A stretch of DNA of 37,526 bases from Bacteroidales bacterium. Lineage in GTDB: Bacteria; Bacteroidota; Bacteroidia; Bacteroidales; UBA7960. A program made the position numbers and the translations under genes. Numbering within the stretch: position 1 is the stretch's first letter; each line of letters opens with the position of its first letter. The notes beneath the pieces were generated by a model. The model searched no databases. It was not told where the DNA came from and was given only the letters and a program-made list of their open reading frames with translations. Below, in pieces: positions 23,933 through 31,288 of the stretch. Location: the NCBI GenBank assembly GCA_007128045.1, contig SKYG01000012.1, positions 1-37,526 of the forward strand. The letters run 5' to 3'.

Positions 23933-24301
23933 ATGATAAAACACAAATCCACAGATCCGGTTGATTTACTGCTTGAAGCTATAGTGGAAGGAATCCGGGA
24001 AAAGAAAGGTATTGATATAGTCGGTCTAAATCTGGCCGAAATACATTCAACGGTTTGTGATTACTTCATTGTATGTCATGGAACTTCCCGAACACATGCC
24101 AATGCTATCGCTGAATCAGTTGAAGAGATAGTAAAGGCAAGTATTGGCGTAAAACCCAGTCGCCGGGAGGGCATCACCAACGCCGAGTGGATACTGCTGG
24201 ATTACTTGGATGTTGTTGTGCATATCTTCCAGGAACCTGTACGTAACTACTATCAGATTGAACAATTATGGGCTGATGCTCCTTTAGTAAATTACTCATG
24301 A
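23933..24301 (+). CDS. rsfS: Ribosome silencing factor RsfS
   Basis: Binds ribosomal protein L14 and blocks joining of the 30S and 50S subunits when nutrients are scarce. The 122 residues contain the family core: DIVGLNLAEIHSTVCDYFIVCHGTS, a helix with HANAIAESVEEIV, and the C-terminal WILLDYLDVVVHIFQEPVRNYYQIEQLWADA. An overlapping ATG at 23929 is in a different frame and does not give this protein. It lies 69 bp upstream of ftsH on the same strand. Confidence 0.95.
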   Translation: MIKHKSTDPVDLLLEAIVEGIREKKGIDIVGLNLAEIHSTVCDYFIVCHGTSRTHANAIAESVEEIVKASIGVKPSRREGITNAEWILLDYLDVVVHIFQEPVRNYYQIEQLWADAPLVNYS

Positions 24302-24370
24302 CAGATTACGGGCACTGTAATTCCGTAGTTAAGTTACTTACTTTGATTACTTACAACTGACAAACAGCAT

Positions 24371-26530
24371 ATGGCGAATACAAACAAAGAACATAATCCG
24401 GCTCCTGGCGCGAATGGAGAAAAAGGCAACCCTGGAGCTGGTGGCAAATCACCAAATAAAAAACCCGGTTTTAACTTTTACTGGGTTTATGCCATTCTGG
24501 CCATTGTATTTATTGGCTTGCAGCTTTTTAATTGGGGTGGCTCAGCTGTTGAAATTTCTCAGATGCGTTTTGAGAATGAGATGCTATTTGTCGGCGAGCA
24601 TGAGCAGAATGACATTGAAAAGCTCAAAATTATCAATCAGGAGATAGTGGAGGTGTTCATTAAACCCGATCGCCTGTCTAAAGAGAAATATGAAGACGCC
24701 ACCGTACATACCGGTTTAAGAGAGGCCACAACCCCACATTACGTGTTTCAGATTGCCTCCGTTGAAAATTTTGAGAATCTGGTACGTGAGGCTCAAAAAG
24801 ACAGACCTCGCGAAGAACGTTTCCCTGTATATCCTGAGACCCGTAAGAACTGGGGTGGAGACATCCTGAGCTGGTTATTGCCTATCGGGTTGCTGATTGC
24901 CTTTTGGATATTCATCATGCGTCGGATGGCTGGTGGAGGGCCTGGCGGGCAACTCTTCAACATTGGAAAAGCCAAGGCAACCCTGTTTGATAAAGACCTC
25001 CATGTGAACATCACATTTAAAGATGTTGCCGGCCTTGATGAAGCGAAGATTGAGCTCATGGAGATCGTTGACTTTCTGAAAAACCCCAAGAAATATACTG
25101 ACCTGGGCGGGCAAATACCAAAAGGGGCATTGCTCGTAGGCCCTCCGGGCACTGGAAAAACATTGCTGGCAAAAGCTGTTGCCGGTCAGGCACAGGTACC
25201 TTTTTTCTCATTGAGTGGCTCAGACTTTGTTGAGATGTTCGTGGGTGTTGGTGCATCCAGGGTACGTGACTTGTTTAAACAGGCCAAAGAGAAAGCTCCC
25301 TGTATCATCTTTATTGATGAGATTGATGCCATAGGCCGGGCTCGTGGTAAGAACCCGGTTACCGGAGCAAATGATGAAAGGGAAAATACATTGAACCAGC
25401 TGCTTACAGAGATGGATGGTTTTGGTACAAATGTAGGCGTAATCATTCTGGCAGCAACAAACCGTGCGGATATCTTAGACAGAGCGTTACTCAGGGCAGG
25501 ACGGTTTGACCGGCAGATTCAGGTGGAGATGCCAGACCTCGAAGAACGAAAAGCAATTTTTAAGGTTCATATGAAACCGCTAAAGCTGTCAGAAGAGGTA
25601 AGCTCTGACTTTCTCGCCAAACAAACACCTGGATTTTCAGGCGCTGATATTGCCAATGTGTGTAATGAAGCTGCTCTGATCGCTGCCAGAAAAAACAAGA
25701 AAATTATTGAACGCCAGGATTTTCTGGATGCAGTTGATCGCATTATTGGTGGACTGGAAAAAAGAAACAAAATTATTTCCCCTTTTGAGAAGAAGGTAAT
25801 TGCATACCATGAAGCTGGTCATGCTGCCATAAGCTGGCTCCTCGAACATGCACACCCATTGGTTAAAGTCACTATTGTGCCCCGGGGAAAAGCGCTTGGA
25901 GCAGCCTGGTATCTGCCCGAAGAACGACAAATCTCTACATTCGAGCAGATGTTCGATGAGATAACTGCCACATTGGGTGGCAGAGCCTCAGAAGACCTTA
26001 TTTTTGGCAAGGTTTCTACCGGGGCACTTAACGACCTGGAAAAGATTACCAAACAGGCATATGCTATGGTTGTTTATTTTGGACTGAATGCCAAAATTGG
26101 TAATGTAAGCTATTACGACTCCAGTGGTCAGAACGAATATGGTTTTACCAAACCGTATTCTGAAAATACCGCACAGACTATTGATGAAGAAGTCAGAGAA
26201 TTGATTGAAAAGGGCTATCTAAGGGCAAAGCAGATTTTGAAAGACAATCAGGAGAAGCTAGAGGCTTTAGCGACCTTGCTGCTTGAGAAAGAGGTGCTGT
26301 TCAGGGAAGACCTGGAGGCGATATTTGGTAAACGCCCTTATGATAAAGATGAGGATAACCTTCCGATGTCTAATACTGAAATACCTCCGGTAAATGTTGG
26401 TTTAAACAATGAAAATGAACAGCAACAGCAACAGGAACATGTAGATACCGATGCAAGTCATCATCCAGGAGAAGAACCAGATAACTCTTTAACTCCTAAG
26501 AATAGAACAGGAGAAGAACCGGTATCTTAA
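24371..26530 (+). CDS. ftsH: ATP-dependent zinc metalloprotease FtsH
   Basis: Hexameric inner-membrane AAA+ protease that degrades misfolded membrane proteins and regulatory substrates. A Gly/Asn/Pro/Lys-rich N-terminal tail (1-33) precedes TM1 (about 36-53). A periplasmic domain and TM2 (about 164-183) follow. The AAA domain has Walker A GPPGTGKT (257-264), Walker B IIFIDEIDAIG (312-322) and the arginine-finger region GRFDRQI. The protease domain has HEAGH (480-484, zinc ligands and catalytic Glu481) and a third ligand Asp555 in GALNDLEKIT. The last 50 or so residues are a Gln/Asn/Glu-rich disordered tail. At 719 residues it is slightly longer than the E. coli protein because of both tails. 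Confidence 0.97.
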   Translation: MANTNKEHNPAPGANGEKGNPGAGGKSPNKKPGFNFYWVYAILAIVFIGLQLFNWGGSAVEISQMRFENEMLFVGEHEQNDIEKLKIINQEIVEVFIKPDRLSKEKYEDATVHTGLREATTPHYVFQIASVENFENLVREAQKDRPREERFPVYPETRKNWGGDILSWLLPIGLLIAFWIFIMRRMAGGGPGGQLFNIGKAKATLFDKDLHVNITFKDVAGLDEAKIELMEIVDFLKNPKKYTDLGGQIPKGALLVGPPGTGKTLLAKAVAGQAQVPFFSLSGSDFVEMFVGVGASRVRDLFKQAKEKAPCIIFIDEIDAIGRARGKNPVTGANDERENTLNQLLTEMDGFGTNVGVIILAATNRADILDRALLRAGRFDRQIQVEMPDLEERKAIFKVHMKPLKLSEEVSSDFLAKQTPGFSGADIANVCNEAALIAARKNKKIIERQDFLDAVDRIIGGLEKRNKIISPFEKKVIAYHEAGHAAISWLLEHAHPLVKVTIVPRGKALGAAWYLPEERQISTFEQMFDEITATLGGRASEDLIFGKVSTGALNDLEKITKQAYAMVVYFGLNAKIGNVSYYDSSGQNEYGFTKPYSENTAQTIDEEVRELIEKGYLRAKQILKDNQEKLEALATLLLEKEVLFREDLEAIFGKRPYDKDEDNLPMSNTEIPPVNVGLNNENEQQQQQEHVDTDASHHPGEEPDNSLTPKNRTGEEPVS

Positions 26531-26542
26531 ATATATCAGGTG

Positions 26543-27190
26543 ATGAAGGAGTCAACCCAAAAGGAAAAAGTCCTGAAAAACGTAAGGGATGCCTTGGTAA
26601 ATGCCATGGATGTGCCTTTCAAAGATGTTGATATGGACAAGGAAGTTTACTTTCAACCGGCACCAGATTCACTTGACATTGTATTTGCAGAAGAATTTTC
26701 AAAGTCTAATGGCAAGTTTATATATTGTGCCAATACTGATGAGCTGGTCAATGCTTTGATAGGCTTGTTGCGTGAGAGAAGTATTAAAAGCTTGTTTTGT
26801 GCCGATGATTTTTTCGATGGATTGTTGGAAGAGTATGGCATCACATGTTATTATAATACAGATGATATCGCTCGGTGTGAAGCCTCAATCACTACGTGCG
26901 AGGTACTGTTAAGCAGGCTCGGCTCGATCATGGTAAGCAGCAAGCATGGCAATGGCCGCCAGGGCGCTATCTTTCCTCCTGTGCATATTGTAGTGGCCTC
27001 AACCAGGCAGCTTGTAAAAGATATCAACGAAGCATTTCAATTTTTGTATAAAAGATATGGCTCCTCCTGGCCTTCTATGATAAGCCTAATTACAGGGCCG
27101 AGTCGTACTGCAGAGATTGAGGGCACACTGGTTCATGGCGCACATGGTCCTAAAGATATATTTCTTTTTCTGCTTGATGCGGATGGCTAA
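26543..27190 (+). CDS. LUD domain protein (LutC/YkgG-like)
   Basis: Belongs to the LUD family (formerly DUF162), known mainly from LutC/LutB of lactate oxidation. The C-terminal signature GPSRTAEIEGTLVHGAHGP is clear, preceded by SKHGNGRQGAIFPPVHIVVAS. No lutA or lutB is nearby, and it instead sits 12 bp after ftsH and just before DUF2007 and cdsA. A role in lactate use is therefore doubtful and the function is open. I use the ATG at 26543; a GTG immediately before it (26540) is also in frame. Confidence 0.88.
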   Translation: MKESTQKEKVLKNVRDALVNAMDVPFKDVDMDKEVYFQPAPDSLDIVFAEEFSKSNGKFIYCANTDELVNALIGLLRERSIKSLFCADDFFDGLLEEYGITCYYNTDDIARCEASITTCEVLLSRLGSIMVSSKHGNGRQGAIFPPVHIVVASTRQLVKDINEAFQFLYKRYGSSWPSMISLITGPSRTAEIEGTLVHGAHGPKDIFLFLLDADG

Positions 27191-27195
27191 TACAA

Positions 27196-27408
27196 ATGAA
27201 GATGGATGATAAAGACTGGCAAAAAATATACAGCTCAGCCTATGAGCATAAAGTGGAAATTGTTAAAGCAGTGCTTGAGGATATGGGTATACATAGCGTA
27301 ATCATCAATAAAAAAGACTCAGCCTACTTATTTGGTGAACTGGAACTCTACGTGCAAGCTGATTATGTGATTCGCGCCAAAGCCATTATAAATAAAGAAA
27401 CGCTTTGA
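27196..27408 (+). CDS. DUF2007 domain protein
   Basis: A 70-residue protein of the DUF2007 / putative signal-transducing type. It has a small ferredoxin-like alpha-beta fold pattern with KIYSSAYEHKVEIVKAVLEDMGI, then VIINKKDSAY and LYVQADYVIRAKAII. These proteins lack known catalytic residues and their role is not established. It begins 5 bp after the LUD gene, and its TGA stop overlaps the TTG start of cdsA. Confidence 0.85.
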   Translation: MKMDDKDWQKIYSSAYEHKVEIVKAVLEDMGIHSVIINKKDSAYLFGELELYVQADYVIRAKAIINKETL

Positions 27409-28223
27409 ATAATCTGGTAAAACGCACCATTACAGGTATCGTATTCGTACTATTGATAGTTGGCTCTATAATTGCTGACCGTCATCTGTTCTCATTGCTG
27501 TTTGTATTCATTACAGCCATGGGTTTATGGGAATTTTATACCCTCGTAGAAAAGGCCGGTATCTCACCCAATAAGTTTGCAGGGCTTATGGCCGGTATAT
27601 TCCTTTTTGCCTCCAATGCTATGATAGCTTTGAATATTGCGCCCAGGGAGATTCAAATGGGTAACTTTGTCCTGATATTTCTGATTTTCCTGTTCGAGCT
27701 GTATAGAAAACTCCCCAACCCGTTTACCAACATTGCATTTACATTATTCGGCATATTATATGTCGCCGTACCCTTCTCACTGTTAAACTTTTTCCCCAAT
27801 CCTGTGTTCCTCCCGGGTGTTTACAATCATAAGTTGTTGCTCGGGTTCTTTTTCCTGATATGGATCAACGAAACCGGAGCTTTTCTTGTAGGTACTGCTA
27901 TAGGGCGAAGAAGGTTGTTTGAACGTGTGTCTCCAAAAAAAACGTGGGAAGGATTCTTTGGCGGAGGCGTTCTTTCTATCATCACCGCGGTGATCCTGGC
28001 AAGATTCTACACCCAGATCATGACTGTAGATTGGGTGATCATAGCTGTTATTGTGGTGATTTGCAGTACCTATGGTGACTTGTTTGAATCTATGTTCAAG
28101 AGAAGTATAAATGCCAAGGACAGTGGAACAATTCTGCCAGGACATGGTGGAATTCTCGATCGTTTCGATGGGGTGATCATGGCTGCGCCCTTTGTTTTCG
28201 TATATCTTACATTATTCTATTGA
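27405..28223 (+). CDS. cdsA: Phosphatidate cytidylyltransferase
   Basis: Integral membrane enzyme that makes CDP-diacylglycerol from phosphatidate and CTP, the branch point for phospholipids. The 272 residues carry many TM helices and the CDS signature running from Ser221 to Arg253 (STYGDLFESMFKR, then KDSGTILPGHGGILDR). SPKKTWEGF is at 176-184. The start is a TTG sharing bases with the DUF2007 stop, and the resulting N-terminus MNNLVKRTITGIVFV matches relatives. It is followed immediately by the phosphatidylserine decarboxylase gene. Confidence 0.95.
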   Translation: MNNLVKRTITGIVFVLLIVGSIIADRHLFSLLFVFITAMGLWEFYTLVEKAGISPNKFAGLMAGIFLFASNAMIALNIAPREIQMGNFVLIFLIFLFELYRKLPNPFTNIAFTLFGILYVAVPFSLLNFFPNPVFLPGVYNHKLLLGFFFLIWINETGAFLVGTAIGRRRLFERVSPKKTWEGFFGGGVLSIITAVILARFYTQIMTVDWVIIAVIVVICSTYGDLFESMFKRSINAKDSGTILPGHGGILDRFDGVIMAAPFVFVYLTLFY

Positions 28224-28234
28224 AAATTTTATCT

Positions 28235-28894
28235 ATGACCATCCATAAAGAAGGGTATAAAATAATTTCTGTTAGCCTGATCGCTGTAGTAAGCCTGATC
28301 GTTATTTTTCGTATGCTTTTATTTCCTGTTCTCTCTGGATGGCATTGGTTGATATACGGCGGTTTGCTGGTGTTATTATTTGGGATTGTCTATTTTTTCA
28401 GATTGCCGTCAAGAATTTTTCATACTGACCCGGCTAAGGTGTTGAGTCCTGCTGATGGAAAGGTAGTAATTGTTGAAGAAACAATGGAACATGAGTATTT
28501 TAAACAGCCAATGCAACAGGTTTCCGTATTTATGTCTCCGATAAATGTGCATGTAAACCTATACCCGGTCTCAGGTAAAATTATTTACAGCAAATACCAT
28601 CCCGGTAAGTTCCTGGTGGCCTGGCATCCCAAATCAAGTACCTTGAATGAGAGAATGAGTATAGCCATCCAAACAAATGATAATAAGGATGTTATGATAC
28701 GACAGATCGCTGGACTACTTGCACGGCGTATCGTTTGTTACAGCACGGAGCACCAGGCTGTGGAACAGTGCCAGGAGCTAGGCTTTATTAAATTCGGATC
28801 CAGAGTAGATGTGTTCCTGCCATTGAGTAGCAAGATACTCGTTAAACCCGGTGATAAGGTTACTGGTGGCATTACTGCATTGGCATCCCTGTAA
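28235..28894 (+). CDS. psd: Phosphatidylserine decarboxylase family protein
   Basis: Decarboxylates phosphatidylserine to phosphatidylethanolamine, using a pyruvoyl group made by self-cleavage. The short (about 220-residue) form is seen, with two hydrophobic segments (about 11-31 and 38-56). A PADGKVV motif (73-79), INVHVNLYPVSGKI (104-117) and the self-cleavage site FGSR (187-190, between Gly188 and Ser189) follow. I prefer the ATG at 28235, which gives MTIHKEGYKI, a typical start. A TTG at 28220 forming a TTGA overlap with cdsA is the alternative and would add five residues. No phosphatidylserine synthase gene is in the window. Confidence 0.92.
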   Translation: MTIHKEGYKIISVSLIAVVSLIVIFRMLLFPVLSGWHWLIYGGLLVLLFGIVYFFRLPSRIFHTDPAKVLSPADGKVVIVEETMEHEYFKQPMQQVSVFMSPINVHVNLYPVSGKIIYSKYHPGKFLVAWHPKSSTLNERMSIAIQTNDNKDVMIRQIAGLLARRIVCYSTEHQAVEQCQELGFIKFGSRVDVFLPLSSKILVKPGDKVTGGITALASL

Positions 28895-29034
28895 TTTTTG
28901 TTTGGCTTAAGCAGTTCCAGGGGTGGGGGGTATACCTGGTATATCGACCATACCGAATTCATACACTTTATTTGTACAATCATACCGGTTAACGAAACCA
29001 TACCATTGTTCCGTCAGGCTAACCAATTATTTCG

Positions 29035-29042
29035 TATTTTTG
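29035..29042 (+). promoter_or_regulatory. Candidate -7 element upstream of recQ
   Basis: TATTTTTG matches TAnnTTTG and lies 42 bp before the recQ ATG. There is no TTTG at the right spacing upstream. Confidence 0.3.
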
Positions 29043-29084
29043 ATATATAAAAATACTACATGATTGCTATACGTATGATGTAAT

Positions 29085-30998
29085 ATGGAATTAAACCTGC
29101 AGTCGGTCTTGTTAAAACATTGGGGCTATGCGTCTTTCCGGCCACTTCAGGAAGATATTATCCGGTCTGTGCTCGAAAACCACGATACCCTGGCCTTACT
29201 GCCTACCGGTGGTGGTAAGTCCATATGCTACCAGGTACCTGCACTGGTAAGGGATGGAATATGCATCGTGGTAACCCCACTCATTGCCCTGATGAAGGAT
29301 CAGATCCAAGCCTTGAAAAACAAGGGAATCCCAGCAGTGGGAGTATACCACGGTCTGAGTAAAATGGAACTCGACATCGCCATCGACAATTGCGTATATG
29401 GACAAGTAAAGTTTTTGTATTTGAGTCCGGAACGCCTGACCACCGACCTCATACGCAGCCGTATACAAAAGATGAAGGTAAACCTGCTGGCTGTAGATGA
29501 AGCGCATTGTATCTCGCAATGGGGGTATGATTTCCGGCCTCCTTATCTGCGTATTGCTGAGATACGTGAGTTTATTCCTGCCACACCGGTCATCGCACTA
29601 ACTGCCACTGCCACTGTAAATGTTGTCGGAGATATTCAGGAAAAGCTTGCCTTTAAAGATCAGAAGGTTTTTAGAAAAAGCTTTGAAAGAAAAAACCTGA
29701 CTTACATGGTGTTCCATGAAGAAGACAAGCTGGGACGCTTGCTCAAGATTTGTCAGAAGCAAACCGGAGTTGGAATCGTGTATGTCAGAAATCGTAAAAA
29801 AACACGGGAAATATCGGAATTTCTAAAAAACAACCAGGTTGCGGCTGATTATTACCATGCCGGTCTGACTACCATGGAGCGAGACCTTAAGCAGAATGCC
29901 TGGATGAAAGAACGCACCCGCGTAATCGTTTCTACCAATGCCTTTGGCATGGGCATTGACAAACCCAATGTACGTTTTGTGGTTCATATGGATTTGCCAG
30001 ACAGCCCGGAAGCCTATTTTCAGGAAGCAGGAAGGGCTGGAAGGGATGAGAAAAAAGCGTTTGCAGTACTGTTATATAATAATTCCGACATCATTGATCT
30101 GAAGAAGTCACATGAGCAGTCATTTCCATCGGTCGATTATATCAAGCTGGTATATAACTGCCTGGGTAACTACTTTCAGTTGGCACAAGGCAGCGGCAGA
30201 GATCAAAGCTTGGAGTTTGACCTGATAGCATTCTCCGCTAATTATGACCTGGATCCAATTCTGGTATTCAACGCGATGAAATTTCTTGAAAAAGACGGCT
30301 ACCTGGCCCTCTCGGAAGCCATGACCAACCCCTCAAGAATACTCTTTACCCTTGACAAAGAAGATTTATATCGCTTCCAGGTCGCAAACCCCAGATATGA
30401 TGCTTTTGTGAAATTGCTTTTAAGATCATACCCCGGACTATTTACTGAATTTGTCAAAATACGCGAACAAGATGTAGCTAATCGGGCAAATATTACCGTC
30501 GAACAAACGGAAAAGATACTGAATGAACTGCATAGGATGAATATTCTACAGTACGAAAAACAAAACAAAAAGCCATTAATAACCTGGGTCGAAGAAAGAA
30601 TTTCATCAGATAGCCTGAGAATATCAAAAGAAAACCATGCCGAAAGAAGGCAGTTTGCCAGAAAAAGACTTGATGCCATGGTAGAATACGTGCAGTCATC
30701 CCATACCTGCAGAAGTATATTCCTCCTGGCATATTTTGGAGAAAGAAAAACCATGAAGTGCGGACAGTGTGATGTTTGCCTGGATATCCGGGAGCTTAAG
30801 TTGAGTGACCTGGAATTTGATACGTTGCGTCAAATGATCCGAAAAACACTTACTGTTCAGAGTTACAGACTGGAAGAATTGGTTGAGGTTCTTCCTACAA
30901 CTATAACTGAAAAGAAGATTCTTAAGGTTATTCGCTGGCTTAAAGACCATGGAAGTATCCCTGAAGAACCTGATGGAAAACTTCGCTGGCAGGATTAA
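29085..30998 (+). CDS. recQ: RecQ-family ATP-dependent DNA helicase
   Basis: 3'-5' DNA helicase acting in recombination and fork repair. It has a Q-motif region (YASFRPLQEDII), Walker A TGGGKS (41-46) and DEAH box (138-141) followed by CISQWGYDFRPPY, the RecQ aromatic-rich loop. The helicase C-terminal domain has STNAFGMGIDKPNVRFV and QEAGRAGRDE. A zinc-binding four-Cys subdomain follows (CRSIF ... KCGQCDVC). At 637 residues no HRDC domain is apparent; the end is a winged-helix-like segment (RLEELVEVLPTTITEKKILKVIRWL). This is the shorter RecQ type common in Bacteroidota; the species may encode another elsewhere. Confidence 0.93.
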   Translation: MELNLQSVLLKHWGYASFRPLQEDIIRSVLENHDTLALLPTGGGKSICYQVPALVRDGICIVVTPLIALMKDQIQALKNKGIPAVGVYHGLSKMELDIAIDNCVYGQVKFLYLSPERLTTDLIRSRIQKMKVNLLAVDEAHCISQWGYDFRPPYLRIAEIREFIPATPVIALTATATVNVVGDIQEKLAFKDQKVFRKSFERKNLTYMVFHEEDKLGRLLKICQKQTGVGIVYVRNRKKTREISEFLKNNQVAADYYHAGLTTMERDLKQNAWMKERTRVIVSTNAFGMGIDKPNVRFVVHMDLPDSPEAYFQEAGRAGRDEKKAFAVLLYNNSDIIDLKKSHEQSFPSVDYIKLVYNCLGNYFQLAQGSGRDQSLEFDLIAFSANYDLDPILVFNAMKFLEKDGYLALSEAMTNPSRILFTLDKEDLYRFQVANPRYDAFVKLLLRSYPGLFTEFVKIREQDVANRANITVEQTEKILNELHRMNILQYEKQNKKPLITWVEERISSDSLRISKENHAERRQFARKRLDAMVEYVQSSHTCRSIFLLAYFGERKTMKCGQCDVCLDIRELKLSDLEFDTLRQMIRKTLTVQSYRLEELVEVLPTTITEKKILKVIRWLKDHGSIPEEPDGKLRWQD

Positions 30999-31008
30999 CC
31001 CGATGCTG

Positions 31009-31040
31009 TTGTTGAATTGTTGAGTTGTTGAATTGTTGAA
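31009..31040 (+). repeat. Octamer tandem repeat TTGTTGA(A/G) x4
   Basis: Four head-to-tail octamers lie 10 bp after the recQ stop. On the minus strand they read CAACAATT-like, so they belong to the same CAACnnnT class as the array at 36781-36840. Confidence 0.92.
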
Positions 31041-31101
31041 TGATTTGGCAGAAGGTTCTGGGTTGAGGCATCCGAATTTTGTAAGGGCAGTACATGCTCT
31101 G

Positions 31102-31281
31102 TTATAAAATCCTGTTGCTGTTTTTGGCATCAGGGTTCAGTGGACAGTCAGTACAATCACTGCTGCAGCCATCACAGTCCGCTGCTTTTTGCGTTGTTCT
31201 TTGTATCGTTTTTGCAATCTTTACCACGGCATATACCAATGCAGCGCACACAATCAATCCGGTAAGTATCCATTGCCACAT
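31102..31281 (-). CDS. FeoB-associated Cys-rich membrane protein
   Basis: A 59-residue protein starting MWQWILTGLIVCAALVYAVVKI, with one TM helix followed by a basic stretch. The short tail contains CDGCSSDCTDC, a CxxCxxxCxxC pattern typical of the FeoB-associated family (PF12669). Such proteins are encoded after feoB in Bacteroidota and Firmicutes and may bind iron or support FeoB assembly; that role is inferred. I chose the ATG at 31281 because AGGA lies just before it. It starts 7 bp after the feoB stop; an in-frame ATG at 31287 is an alternative. Confidence 0.85.
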   Translation of the reverse strand: MWQWILTGLIVCAALVYAVVKIAKTIQRTTQKAADCDGCSSDCTDCPLNPDAKNSNRIL

Positions 31282-31288
31282 AATCATC

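Noticed and set aside
28895-29084. Possible riboswitch or terminator after psd
   Set aside because: Repeated CATACC words and a short CCAGG/CCTGG pairing are present, but no stable stem with a U-run and no known riboswitch core can be seen.
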